DNA of 64,000 nucleotides from Pseudomonas viridiflava (GCF_900590885.1 NZ_UUON01000050.1:716132-780131); one strand, 5' to 3'; shown: positions 44,606-53,448, numbered from the stretch's first letter. The notes: generated from the sequence alone by a model not told the origin. Program-made: numbers and translations.

Positions 44606-45754
44606 ATGAGTACTTCCTCATTCAAGATCGCCCACAAACTGCTGACCGGCGCCGGTGCCATCGAACAGCTGGCCGCCGAACTCACGCGCCTGGATGTCGA
44701 TAACCCGCTGATCGTCACCGACGCCGCGCTGGTCAAATCCGGCACCGTGGCGCTGGCCCTCGAGCATTTGGGCGAACGCTCCTACGAAATTTTCGATCGT
44801 GTGCTGCCCGACCCGGAAATCGCCATCGTCGAAGACTGCATGCGCGTCTACCGCGAGGGCGGGCATGACGGCCTGATCGGCTTGGGCGGCGGCAGCGCCA
44901 TCGATATCGCCAAAAGCGTCGCTGCCTACGCCGGTTACCACGGCGCCCTGGCGGATTTGTTCGGCGTCGACCAGGTGCCGCGCAAGGGCCCGCCGCTGAT
45001 CGCCATCCCGACCACTGCCGGCACCGGCTCGGAGGTGACCAATGTGGCGATCCTCTCCGACAAGGCCGCGCAGCTGAAAAAAGGCATCGTCAGTGATTAC
45101 CTGCTGCCGGATGTCGCGCTGATCAGCCCGCAAATGACCCTGACCTGCCCGCGCAGTGTCACCGCCGCCAGTGGCGTGGATGCGCTGGTGCATGCCATCG
45201 AATCCTACCTGTCGCTGAATGCCTCGCCGATCACCGATGCCCTGGCGATTGGCGCGATCAAGCTGATTGCCAAGGCGCTGCCCAAGGCCTACGCCAACCC
45301 GGCCAACCTGCAGGCCCGCGATGATATGGCCACCGCCAGCCTGATGGCCGGCATGGCCTTCGGCAATGCCGGGGTCGGCGCGGTGCATGCCTTGGCCTAT
45401 CCGCTGGGCGGGCGCTTCAATATCGCCCATGGCGTCAGCAATGCCTTGCTGCTGCCCTATGTGATGCACTGGAACAAGCTGGCGTGTGTTGAGCGCATGC
45501 AGGACATTGCCCAGGCCATGGGCGTGAATGTGACCGGGTTGAGTGCCAACGATGCCGCCGACCAGGCGGTCGATGCCATGACGCGACTGTGTGCCGCTGT
45601 CGAGATCCCGGCGGGGCTCCACAGTTTCGGGGTCCCCGAGGACGCCATTCCCGCGATGGCCGTTGAAGCAGCGGGCATTGAGCGGTTGATGCGCAACAAC
45701 CCGCGTAAGCTCAGCGCGGCGGATATCGAGAAAATCTACCGGGCCGCGTTCTAA
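44606..45754 (+). CDS. Iron-containing alcohol dehydrogenase (group III)
   Basis: A 382-residue NAD(P)- and metal-dependent alcohol dehydrogenase. It has the nucleotide-binding GLGGGSAIDIAKSVA, PTTAGTGSEVTN, and the metal ligands in GVDALVHAIESYLS (Asp and His), GAVHALAYPLGG and NIAHGVSNALLLPY. AGAGG lies eight bases before the start. It sits 133 bases after agtD on the same strand, beyond a decayed REP. A role in reducing or oxidising semialdehydes or hydroxy acids from aminovalerate or aminobutyrate breakdown is possible from its position but unproven. Substrate unknown. Confidence 0.88.
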   Translation: MSTSSFKIAHKLLTGAGAIEQLAAELTRLDVDNPLIVTDAALVKSGTVALALEHLGERSYEIFDRVLPDPEIAIVEDCMRVYREGGHDGLIGLGGGSAIDIAKSVAAYAGYHGALADLFGVDQVPRKGPPLIAIPTTAGTGSEVTNVAILSDKAAQLKKGIVSDYLLPDVALISPQMTLTCPRSVTAASGVDALVHAIESYLSLNASPITDALAIGAIKLIAKALPKAYANPANLQARDDMATASLMAGMAFGNAGVGAVHALAYPLGGRFNIAHGVSNALLLPYVMHWNKLACVERMQDIAQAMGVNVTGLSANDAADQAVDAMTRLCAAVEIPAGLHSFGVPEDAIPAMAVEAAGIERLMRNNPRKLSAADIEKIYRAAF

Positions 45755-45838
45755 CCATTGAGTTAGGTCACGGTGCGCGCAGCAAAGCATGAGGTATACA
45801 ATGCGCGCCATCGTGATTTAGCTCAAAAAAGGTGCGTC

Positions 45839-46513
45839 ATGCAGCCCTTCGTTATTGCTCCATCGATTCTCTCCGCCGATTTCGCCCGCCTGGGTGAGGA
45901 AGTGGACAAGGTGTTGGCCGCCGGTGCCGACTTCGTGCACTTCGATGTCATGGACAACCACTACGTGCCCAACCTGACCATCGGCCCGATGGTCTGCGCG
46001 GCGCTGCGCAAGTACGGCATCACCGCGCCGATCGACGCGCACCTGATGGTCAGCCCGGTGGACCGCATCGTCGGCGACTTCATCGAAGCCGGCGCGACCT
46101 ACATCACTTTCCACCCGGAAGCCTCGCTGCACGTGGACCGCACTCTGCAGCTGATCCGCGAAGGCGGCTGCAAGGCGGGCCTGGTGTTCAACCCGGCGAC
46201 CCCGCTGAGCGTGCTTGAGTACGTGATGGACAAGGTCGACATGATCCTGCTGATGAGCGTCAACCCAGGCTTCGGCGGCCAGAAGTTCATCCCCGGTACG
46301 CTGAACAAGCTGCGCGAAGCCCGCGCGCTGATCGATGCGTCGGGCCGTGATATCCGCCTGGAAATCGACGGCGGGGTCAACGTCAACAATATCCGCGAAA
46401 TCGCTGCCGCCGGCGCCGACACCTTTGTGGCCGGCTCGGCGATCTTCAATGCGCCGGACTATCAGCAAGTCATCGACACGATGCGTGCGGAACTGGCGCT
46501 GGCGCGTCCATGA
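45839..46513 (+). CDS. rpe: Rpe, ribulose-phosphate 3-epimerase
   Basis: Rpe interconverts ribulose-5-phosphate and xylulose-5-phosphate in the pentose phosphate pathway. The 224-residue TIM barrel starts at ATG 45839 (MQPFVIAPSILSADFARLGE). It carries FHFDVMDNHYVPNLT-like (VHFDVMDNHYVPNLTIGP) and SVNPGFGGQKFIP motifs with the metal-binding His and Asp residues. A -10-like TATACAAT followed by GCGCGCC lies at 45793-45800. It overlaps gph by 4 bases. Confidence 0.97.
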   Translation: MQPFVIAPSILSADFARLGEEVDKVLAAGADFVHFDVMDNHYVPNLTIGPMVCAALRKYGITAPIDAHLMVSPVDRIVGDFIEAGATYITFHPEASLHVDRTLQLIREGGCKAGLVFNPATPLSVLEYVMDKVDMILLMSVNPGFGGQKFIPGTLNKLREARALIDASGRDIRLEIDGGVNVNNIREIAAAGADTFVAGSAIFNAPDYQQVIDTMRAELALARP

Positions 46514-47328
46514 GCGGCTTCGAGCAGCTGTTCCCCGGCAAACTGCCACGGCTGGTGATGTTCGATCTGGACGGTACGTTGATCGATTCGGTGCCGGACC
46601 TGGCGGCGGCGGTGGACGACATGCTGCTCAAGCTGGGGCGCCCGCCTGCGGGGATCGAGTCGGTTCGCGAATGGGTCGGCAACGGCGTGCACATGCTGGT
46701 GCGCCGCGCCCTGGCCAACCATATCGATGCCCAGGGTGTCGATGAGGTGGAGGCCGAACATGCGCTGGAGCTGTTCAACGCCGCCTATGAGAACGGCCAT
46801 GAACTGACCGTGGTTTACCCCGGCGTGCGCGACACGCTCAAATGGCTGCACAAGAAGGGCGTGGAAATGGCCCTGATCACCAACAAGCCGGAGCGTTTTG
46901 TCGCGCCGCTGTTGGACCAGATGAAAATCGGCCGTTATTTCCGCTGGATCATCGGTGGCGATACCCTGCCGCAGAAGAAGCCCGACCCGGCGGCGCTGTT
47001 TTTCGTGATGAAAATGGCCAATATCCCGGCGTCCCAATCGTTGTTTGTCGGCGATTCTCGCAGTGATGTGCAGGCGGCAAAGGCCGCTGGCGTGCAGTGT
47101 GTGGCCTTGAGCTACGGCTACAACCATGGCCGGCCGATTGCCGAAGAGTCGCCGGCGCTGGTGATTGATGACCTGCGACTGTTAATCCCGGGTTGCTTGG
47201 GAGCTGGCGCTGAGATAACGTTGCCCGATATCGATCCGTCCCCTTCTGGAAATTCCATCGTGGTGGTCACTCGCAAACTCTGGATGAAAGTCATCAAGGC
47301 CCTGGCCCGCTGGCGTTGGCGCGCCTGA
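46510..47328 (+). CDS. gph: Gph, phosphoglycolate phosphatase
   Basis: Gph dephosphorylates 2-phosphoglycolate, formed for example in DNA repair. It is a HAD-superfamily enzyme of 272 residues with motif I VMFDLDGTLIDS, motif II LITNKPERF and motif III/IV KKPDPAALFF ... FVGDSRSDVQAA. The C-terminus extends about 45 residues past the HAD core, with a basic tail (RKLWMKVIKALARWRWRA), longer than E. coli Gph. It overlaps rpe by 4 bases and precedes trpE by 70 bases, as in other proteobacteria. Confidence 0.94.
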   Translation: MSGFEQLFPGKLPRLVMFDLDGTLIDSVPDLAAAVDDMLLKLGRPPAGIESVREWVGNGVHMLVRRALANHIDAQGVDEVEAEHALELFNAAYENGHELTVVYPGVRDTLKWLHKKGVEMALITNKPERFVAPLLDQMKIGRYFRWIIGGDTLPQKKPDPAALFFVMKMANIPASQSLFVGDSRSDVQAAKAAGVQCVALSYGYNHGRPIAEESPALVIDDLRLLIPGCLGAGAEITLPDIDPSPSGNSIVVVTRKLWMKVIKALARWRWRA

Positions 47329-47398
47329 CTGATCCTGGCCGCGCCCTGCGGCACGTTTGCATACCTGACTGTTAGACCCTCACGCCACGAGGCACATC

Positions 47399-48880
47399 AT
47401 GACCCGCGAAGAATTCCTGCGTTTGGCCGCTGCCGGCTATAACCGTATTCCCCTGGCCTGCGAAACCCTGGCCGACTTCGACACCCCGCTGTCGATCTAC
47501 CTGAAACTGGCCGACGAGCCCAACTCCTATCTGTTGGAATCGGTGCAGGGCGGCGAGAAGTGGGGCCGTTACTCGATCATCGGCCTGCCGTGCCGCACCG
47601 TCATGCGTGTTCACGATCACCATGTGAGCATCACCCATGATGGCGTCGAGATCGAAAGCCATGACGTCGAAGACCCGTTGGCCTTCGTCGAAGCCTTCAA
47701 GGCGCGCTACAACGTGCCGACCATCCCGGGGCTGCCGCGCTTCAACGGCGGCCTGGTGGGTTACTTCGGCTACGACTGCGTACGCTACGTGGAAAAACGC
47801 CTGGGCAAATGCCCGAACCCGGACCCGCTGGGCGTGCCGGACATTCTGCTGATGGTCTCCGACGCGGTGGTGGTGTTCGACAACCTCGCCGGCAAGATGC
47901 ACGCGATCGTGCTCGCCGACCCGTCCCAGGCCGACGCGTTTGAACATGGCCAGGCCGGCCTCGAAGCCCTGCTGGAAAAACTGCGCCAGCCGATCACCCC
48001 GCGTCGCGGCCTGGACCTCAGCCGTCCGCCGGCGGCCGACCCGGTGTTCCGCTCCAGCTTTACCCAGGATGACTACGAGCGCGCGGTGGATACCATCAAG
48101 GAATACATCCTCGCCGGCGACTGCATGCAAGTGGTGCCGTCGCAACGCATGTCCATCGACTTCAAGGCCGCGCCGATTGATCTGTACCGCGCGTTGCGTT
48201 GCTTCAACCCGACGCCGTATATGTACTTCTTCAACTTCGGCGACTTCCACGTGGTGGGCAGCTCGCCGGAAGTCTTGGTGCGCGTCGAAGACAACCTGAT
48301 CACCGTGCGCCCGATTGCCGGCACGCGCCCACGCGGCGCGACCGAAGAGGCCGACCTGGCGCTGGAAGAAGACCTGCTGAGCGACGACAAGGAAATCGCC
48401 GAACACCTGATGCTCATCGACCTGGGCCGCAACGATACCGGGCGCGTCTCGGAAATCGGTTCGGTGAAGCTCACCGAGAAGATGGTGATCGAGCGTTATT
48501 CCAACGTGATGCACATCGTGTCCAACGTCACCGGCGAGCTGAAAGCCGGCTTGACCGCGATGGACGCGCTGCGCGCGATTCTGCCGGCGGGCACCTTGTC
48601 AGGCGCGCCGAAGATTCGCGCGATGGAAATCATCGACGAGCTGGAGCCGGTCAAGCGTGGCGTCTACGGCGGTGCCGTGGGGTATTTCGCCTGGAACGGC
48701 AACATGGACACCGCCATTGCGATCCGCACGGCAGTGATCAAGGACGGGGAATTGCATGTGCAGGCGGGCGGCGGGATTGTCGCCGACTCGGTGCCGGCCC
48801 TCGAATGGGAAGAAACCCTGAACAAGCGCCGCGCGATGTTCCGCGCCGTTGCGCTGGCTGAACAGACCCCCAATTCCTGA
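47399..48880 (+). CDS. trpE: TrpE, anthranilate synthase component I
   Basis: TrpE makes anthranilate from chorismate using ammonia supplied by TrpG. The 493-residue protein has the N-terminal regulatory region with LLESVQGGEKWGRYSIIG (tryptophan-feedback LLES motif) and the chorismate-binding core (GTRPRGATEEADLALEEDL, DLGRNDTGRVS, PAGTLSGAPKIRAMEIIDEL). The 70 bases upstream are too short for an obvious Trp-leader attenuator, and I see none. trpG follows after 10 bases. Confidence 0.97.
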   Translation: MTREEFLRLAAAGYNRIPLACETLADFDTPLSIYLKLADEPNSYLLESVQGGEKWGRYSIIGLPCRTVMRVHDHHVSITHDGVEIESHDVEDPLAFVEAFKARYNVPTIPGLPRFNGGLVGYFGYDCVRYVEKRLGKCPNPDPLGVPDILLMVSDAVVVFDNLAGKMHAIVLADPSQADAFEHGQAGLEALLEKLRQPITPRRGLDLSRPPAADPVFRSSFTQDDYERAVDTIKEYILAGDCMQVVPSQRMSIDFKAAPIDLYRALRCFNPTPYMYFFNFGDFHVVGSSPEVLVRVEDNLITVRPIAGTRPRGATEEADLALEEDLLSDDKEIAEHLMLIDLGRNDTGRVSEIGSVKLTEKMVIERYSNVMHIVSNVTGELKAGLTAMDALRAILPAGTLSGAPKIRAMEIIDELEPVKRGVYGGAVGYFAWNGNMDTAIAIRTAVIKDGELHVQAGGGIVADSVPALEWEETLNKRRAMFRAVALAEQTPNS

Positions 48881-48890
48881 GGTTTGCCCC

Positions 48891-49484
48891 ATGTTGCTGA
48901 TGATTGATAACTACGACTCCTTTACCTACAACGTTGTGCAATACCTGGGCGAGCTCGGTGCCGAGGTCAAGGTGGTGCGCAACGACGAATTGACCGTGGC
49001 ACAAATCGCCGCGCTCAACCCCGAGCGCATCGTGGTGTCGCCGGGCCCGTGCACGCCGACCGAGGCGGGTATTTCCCTCGAAGCCATCCAGTATTTCGCC
49101 GGCAAGCTGCCGATCCTGGGCGTGTGCCTGGGCCATCAATCCATCGGCCAGGCCTTTGGCGGCGATGTGGTGCGCGCACGCCAAGTGATGCACGGCAAGA
49201 CCAGCCCGGTGTTCCATAAAGACCTGGGTGTGTTCCAGGCGCTGAATAATCCGGTGACCGTGACTCGCTATCATTCGTTGGTGGTCAAGCGCGACACCCT
49301 GCCGGACTGCCTGGAGCTGACCGCCTGGACCCAGCTGGAAGACGGCTCGGTCGACGAGATCATGGGCCTGCGCCACAAGACACTGAATATCGAAGGGGTG
49401 CAATTTCACCCCGAATCGATCCTGACCGAGCAGGGCTACGAGCTGTTCGCCAACTTTCTCAAGCAGAGCGGCGGCACGCGCTAA
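48891..49484 (+). CDS. trpG: TrpG, anthranilate synthase glutamine amidotransferase subunit
   Basis: TrpG hydrolyses glutamine and passes ammonia to TrpE. In this organism it may also serve PabB in folate synthesis. The 197-residue class I amidotransferase starts at ATG 48891 (MLLMIDNYDSFTYNVVQYL). It has the catalytic Cys in GVCLGHQSIGQAFGG and the His-x-Glu in VQFHPESILT. It is in series with trpD and trpC, 9 bases before trpD. Confidence 0.97.
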   Translation: MLLMIDNYDSFTYNVVQYLGELGAEVKVVRNDELTVAQIAALNPERIVVSPGPCTPTEAGISLEAIQYFAGKLPILGVCLGHQSIGQAFGGDVVRARQVMHGKTSPVFHKDLGVFQALNNPVTVTRYHSLVVKRDTLPDCLELTAWTQLEDGSVDEIMGLRHKTLNIEGVQFHPESILTEQGYELFANFLKQSGGTR

Positions 49485-49493
49485 GGACTTTCC

Positions 49494-50543
49494 ATGGATA
49501 TCAAGACTGCCCTGAGCCGTATCGTCGGCCATCTGGACCTGAGCACCGCTGAAATGAGCGATGTGATGCGCGAAATCATGACCGGCCAATGCACGGACGC
49601 GCAGATCGGCGCGTTCATGATGGCGATGCGCATGAAGAGCGAGAGCATCGACGAAATCGTCGGCGCCGTGTCGGTGATGCGTGAGCTGGCCGACAAAGTC
49701 GAACTCAAGACCCTCGACGGCGTGGTCGACGTGGTCGGCACCGGCGGCGACGGGGCGAATATTTTCAACGTGTCGACCGCTTCGTCCTTTGTGGTGGCGG
49801 CGGCGGGTTGCACCGTGGCCAAGCACGGCAACCGTGCGGTCTCGGGCAAGAGCGGCAGTGCCGACTTGCTGGAAGCGGCCGGCATCTACCTGAACCTGAC
49901 GCCGGTACAAGTGGCGCGCTGCATCGACAACGTCGGCATCGGTTTTATGTTTGCCCAGTCCCATCACGGCGCGATGAAGCACGCCGCCGGCCCGCGCAAG
50001 GACCTCGGCCTGCGCACCCTGTTCAATATGCTCGGCCCGCTTACGAATCCGGCCGGTGTGAAACACCAGGTGGTCGGCGTCTTCAGCCAGGCGCTGTGCA
50101 AGCCGTTGGCCGAAGTGTTGCAACGCCTGGGCAGCAAGCATGTGCTGGTGGTGCACTCCAAAGACGGCCTGGACGAATTCAGCCTGGCCGCGCCGACCTT
50201 TGTGGCGGAGCTGAAGAACGACCAGATCACTGAATACTGGGTCGAGCCTGAAGATTTGGGCATGAAGAGCCAGAGCCTGCACGGCCTGGCGGTGGAAAGC
50301 CCGGCGGCATCCCTGGAGCTGATTCGCGATGCCTTGGGGCGCCGCAAGACCGAGAACGGCCAAAAAGCTGCCGAAATGATCGTATTGAATGCCGGCGCGG
50401 CACTTTACGCCGCCGACCATGCCTATAGTCTCAAGGAAGGTGTCGCCTTGGCCCACGATGCGCTGCACACCGGCCTGGCTCGCGAAAAACTCGAAGAGCT
50501 GGGAGCATTCACCGCAGTATTCAAGATGGAGAATGAAGGATGA
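49494..50543 (+). CDS. trpD: TrpD, anthranilate phosphoribosyltransferase
   Basis: TrpD joins anthranilate to PRPP. The 349-residue protein has the glycine-rich PRPP-binding motif DVVGTGGDGANIFNVSTA, KHGNRAVSGKSGSADLLEA, and GPLTNPAGVKHQVVGVF. The ATG at 49494 has AAGGAC upstream. It overlaps trpC by 4 bases. Confidence 0.97.
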   Translation: MDIKTALSRIVGHLDLSTAEMSDVMREIMTGQCTDAQIGAFMMAMRMKSESIDEIVGAVSVMRELADKVELKTLDGVVDVVGTGGDGANIFNVSTASSFVVAAAGCTVAKHGNRAVSGKSGSADLLEAAGIYLNLTPVQVARCIDNVGIGFMFAQSHHGAMKHAAGPRKDLGLRTLFNMLGPLTNPAGVKHQVVGVFSQALCKPLAEVLQRLGSKHVLVVHSKDGLDEFSLAAPTFVAELKNDQITEYWVEPEDLGMKSQSLHGLAVESPAASLELIRDALGRRKTENGQKAAEMIVLNAGAALYAADHAYSLKEGVALAHDALHTGLAREKLEELGAFTAVFKMENEG

Positions 50544-51376
50544 GTGTGCCGACCGTTCTGGAAAAGATTCTGGCCCGCAAAGCCGAAGAAGTCGCCGAGC
50601 GCCGTGCCCGTGTGAGCCTCGCCGAGCTGGAAAGCCAGGCGAAGCTTGCGGATGCCCCGCGTGGTTTTGCCAACGCCTTAATCGCCCAGGCCAAGCTCAA
50701 GCAGCCGGCGGTGATCGCTGAGGTCAAGAAAGCCTCGCCGAGCAAAGGCGTGATTCGCGAGAATTTTGTACCGGCAGAAATCGCCGTGAGCTACGAGAAG
50801 GGCGGGGCGACTTGCCTGTCGGTGCTGACCGATATCGACTATTTCCAGGGTTCGGACCTGTTCCTGCAGCAGGCCCGCGCCGCGTGCAAGCTGCCGGTGA
50901 TCCGCAAGGATTTCATGGTTGACCCGTATCAGATCGTTGAAGCCCGTGCCCTGGGCGCCGACTGCGTGCTGCTGATCGTCTCCGCACTGGATGACGTGAA
51001 GATGGCCGAGCTGGCGGCCGTGGCCAAAAGCGTCGGCCTGGACGTGTTGGTCGAAGTGCACGACGGCGATGAGCTGGAGCGCGCGCTGAAAACCCTCGAC
51101 ACGCCGCTGGTGGGCGTCAACAACCGCAACCTGCACACCTTCGAAGTCAGCCTGGAAAACACCCTCGACCTGCTGCCGCGCATTCCGCGTGACCGCCTGG
51201 TGATCACCGAGAGTGGCATCGTCAACCGTGCCGATGTGGAGCTGATGGAGATCAGTGGGGTGTATTCGTTCCTGGTGGGCGAGACGTTCATGCGCGCGGA
51301 GAACCCGGGGGCTGAGTTGCAGCGCCTGTTCTTCCCGGAGCGGGGTGTGGCGGTGAGTGGGTCCACGCTCGATTGA
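50540..51376 (+). CDS. trpC: TrpC, indole-3-glycerol-phosphate synthase
   Basis: TrpC closes the indole ring. The 278-residue TIM barrel is a stand-alone enzyme, not fused to TrpF. Active-site segments are AEVKKASPSKGVIRENF, LPVIRKDFMVDPYQI, VEVHDGDELERAL, GVNNRNLHTFEVSLE and VITESGIVNRADV. It ends the trpGDC run. trpF, trpB and trpA are not in this window, the usual split arrangement in Pseudomonas. Confidence 0.97.
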   Translation: MSVPTVLEKILARKAEEVAERRARVSLAELESQAKLADAPRGFANALIAQAKLKQPAVIAEVKKASPSKGVIRENFVPAEIAVSYEKGGATCLSVLTDIDYFQGSDLFLQQARAACKLPVIRKDFMVDPYQIVEARALGADCVLLIVSALDDVKMAELAAVAKSVGLDVLVEVHDGDELERALKTLDTPLVGVNNRNLHTFEVSLENTLDLLPRIPRDRLVITESGIVNRADVELMEISGVYSFLVGETFMRAENPGAELQRLFFPERGVAVSGSTLD

Positions 51377-51430
51377 TCAGCAACACCGTCAACATTTGGT
51401 TTTGAGTTTGGTCAGATAGGTAGGTGTTCC

Positions 51431-52126
51431 ATGGCTCAGCCAGTAAGGATGACTGTTGAAGCGGGGCTTGCCGCGGAACAAGCGTTACTGGCTGCGGTTT
51501 GCGCGGGCGAGCAGGAATACGGCCTGCTGTTCTGGCAACCCAGCGATCAAGCCTTGGTCATGCCACGCCGTCTGAGCCGCCTGCCGGCGTTCGAAACCGC
51601 CAGCCAGGTCTCGGCCGACGCCGGTTGGCCGGTGCTGCTGCGCGAAACCGGTGGCGAGCCGGTGCCGCAATCGAGCGCCACGGTGAATATCGCGCTGGTC
51701 TACGCGCCGCCGCGCAGTGAAGGCGATCAGGGCCGCATCGAAACCGGTTACCAGCGCCTGTGCCAGCCGATCTGCGATCTGTTGATCGAATTGGGCGGTG
51801 ATGCCTCCGTCGGTGAAATCGATGGCGCGTTCTGCGACGGTCGCTACAACGTCAACCTCAACGGCCGCAAGATGGTCGGCACCGCCCAGCGCTGGCGCCA
51901 GAGTGGCGGGCGCCCGGTGGGGTTGGTGCACGGTGCGTTGTTGCTGGATAACGACCGCGAAGAACTGATTGCAGCGGTCAACCGGTTCAACCAGGCCTGT
52001 GGCCTGGAGCAGCGGGTGCGGGCCGACAGCCATATAGCGCTGCACGAAGCCTTCCCTGCGCCGGACGCGATCAGCCGGCTGGATACCTTGTACCGGCAAA
52101 TGCTGGCCAGCTTCCTGCCGGTTTAA
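51431..52126 (+). CDS. Lipoate-protein ligase A / octanoyltransferase-like family protein
   Basis: A 231-residue protein with the biotinyl/lipoyl ligase fold. The lipoate-binding motif RETGGEPVPQ and the conserved Lys in NLNGRKMVGTAQRWRQ are present, followed by VHGALLLDNDREEL. It lacks the extra C-terminal domain of E. coli LplA. It could ligate lipoate, transfer octanoyl groups or act as an amidotransferase; sequence alone does not decide. AGGTAGG precedes the start. Its stop overlaps that of convergent vfr by 4 bases. Confidence 0.82.
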   Translation: MAQPVRMTVEAGLAAEQALLAAVCAGEQEYGLLFWQPSDQALVMPRRLSRLPAFETASQVSADAGWPVLLRETGGEPVPQSSATVNIALVYAPPRSEGDQGRIETGYQRLCQPICDLLIELGGDASVGEIDGAFCDGRYNVNLNGRKMVGTAQRWRQSGGRPVGLVHGALLLDNDREELIAAVNRFNQACGLEQRVRADSHIALHEAFPAPDAISRLDTLYRQMLASFLPV

Positions 52127-52767
52127 CGGGTACCGAACACCACCATCGTCTTGCCTTTGACGTTGACCAGGTTGCGCTCTTCCAGGTCCTTGAGCACGCG
52201 GCCGACCATCTCCCGTGAACAGCCGACAATGCGCCCGATTTCCTGACGCGTGACTTTGATCTGCATGCCGTCCGGGTGGGTCATGGCGTCGGGCTGCTTG
52301 CACAACTCCAGCAGGCAGCGCGCTACGCGGCCGGTGACGTCAAAGAACGCCAGGTCGCCGACCTTGCGCGTGGTGTCGCGCAGGCGCTGGGCGATCTGGC
52401 CGCTGAGGGCGTAGAGAATATCGGGATCGTGCTGGGCCAGTTCGCGGAACTTGGTGTAACTGATCTCGGCCACTTCGCATTCGACCTTGGCGCGCACCCA
52501 GGCGCTGCGTTCCTGCTCCTTGCCGGCTTGTTCGAACAGACCCAGCTCGCCAAAGAAATCCCCGGTGTTGAGGTAGGCGATGATCATTTCGCGGCCGTCT
52601 TCGTCCTCGATCAGAATGGTGACCGAGCCTTTGATAATGAAGAACAGCGTTTCGGAGCGCTCGCCGGCGCAGATGATGTTGTGCTTGGCCGGGTAGCGCC
52701 GGCGCTGGCAGTGCATCAACAGCTTGTCGAGATTCTTGATCTTGGGTGTGGGAGTAAGGGCAACCAT
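52123..52767 (-). CDS. vfr: Vfr, cyclic-AMP-dependent regulator (CRP family)
   Basis: Vfr is the Pseudomonas CRP homologue; in P. aeruginosa it controls virulence, type IV pili and quorum sensing. The start at ATG 52767 gives 214 residues, the same length as P. aeruginosa Vfr. The cyclic-nucleotide pocket is GDFFGELGLFEQ ... ERSAWVRAKVECEVAEI. The DNA-binding helix-turn-helix is VTRQEIGRIVGCSREMVGRV, very close to CRP. It is divergent from the OsmC-family gene; the 241-base gap has repeated GTATC/GATAC boxes. Confidence 0.95.
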   Translation of the reverse strand: MVALTPTPKIKNLDKLLMHCQRRRYPAKHNIICAGERSETLFFIIKGSVTILIEDEDGREMIIAYLNTGDFFGELGLFEQAGKEQERSAWVRAKVECEVAEISYTKFRELAQHDPDILYALSGQIAQRLRDTTRKVGDLAFFDVTGRVARCLLELCKQPDAMTHPDGMQIKVTRQEIGRIVGCSREMVGRVLKDLEERNLVNVKGKTMVVFGTR

Positions 52768-52814
52768 GGTTGTATCCCGAAAAGGCAGCGCGGTCGGAGT
52801 TGTTGTAGTGATGG

Positions 52815-52850
52815 GTATCGGCACTGATACACATTGTATAAATGGTATCA
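52815..52850. promoter_or_regulatory. Repeated GTATC/GATAC boxes upstream of vfr
   Basis: GTATC at 52815, TGATAC at 52825 and GTATCA at 52845 make two overlapping inverted repeats: GTATC-N6-GATAC and TGATAC-N14-GTATCA. On the minus strand the interval also contains -10-like TATACAAT. They lie 48-83 bases upstream of the vfr start. They do not fit the TGTGA-N6-TCACA form expected for Vfr itself, so another regulator is more likely. Confidence 0.4.
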
Positions 52851-53008
52851 ATTAGCCATCGATTTGGCGCCAGCTTAACAGACACATTCTGACTCGATTA
52901 GGCAATTTGCTGGAGAAGCCCCGTTATTGGTCGCTTTGATGGGAAACGCTGTCGCGGCCAGGCCCTGTGCTAAGCTGGCGACCCTTTTTTAGCAGTGGAG
53001 TCTGGGCG

Positions 53009-53431
53009 ATGAAGGCACGCATCCAATGGGCGGGCGAAGCCATGTTCCTCGGTGAGTCGGGCAGTGGCCATGTGGTGGTCATGGATGGCCCGCCGGAAGC
53101 CGGTGGCCGCAACCTGGGCGTACGCCCGATGGAAATGCTCCTGCTCGGTGTAGGCGGTTGTAGCAATTTCGATGTGGTCAGCATTCTGAAAAAGTCCCGC
53201 CAGGCCGTGGAAAGCTGCGAAGCCTTCCTCGAAGCCGAGCGCGCCACCGAAGATCCCAAGGTGTTTACCAAGATCCACATGCATTTCGTGGTGAAGGGCC
53301 GGGCGTTGAAAGAAGCCCAGGTGAAACGCGCCATTGAGCTGTCGGCGGAGAAGTACTGCTCGGCGTCGATCATGCTGGGCGCGGCCGGCGTGGCCATCAC
53401 CCATGATTACGAGATTATCGAGCTGGGTTGA
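53009..53431 (+). CDS. OsmC/Ohr family protein (YhfA-like)
   Basis: A 140-residue member of the OsmC superfamily of thiol-dependent peroxidases. Both cysteines of the family are present, in GVGGCSNFDVVSILKK and SAEKYCSASIML. The start is ATG 53009 (MKARIQWAGEAMFLGES) with TGGAG upstream. The same gene lies next to vfr in other pseudomonads. Peroxidase activity is inferred from the cysteines. Confidence 0.9.
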   Translation: MKARIQWAGEAMFLGESGSGHVVVMDGPPEAGGRNLGVRPMEMLLLGVGGCSNFDVVSILKKSRQAVESCEAFLEAERATEDPKVFTKIHMHFVVKGRALKEAQVKRAIELSAEKYCSASIMLGAAGVAITHDYEIIELG

Positions 53432-53448
53432 TTGCGAGTCGGCTAAAG

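Noticed and set aside
47329..47398. Tryptophan leader peptide or attenuator upstream of trpE
   Set aside because: Only 70 bases are available, with no Trp-codon-rich short frame and no terminator/antiterminator pair.
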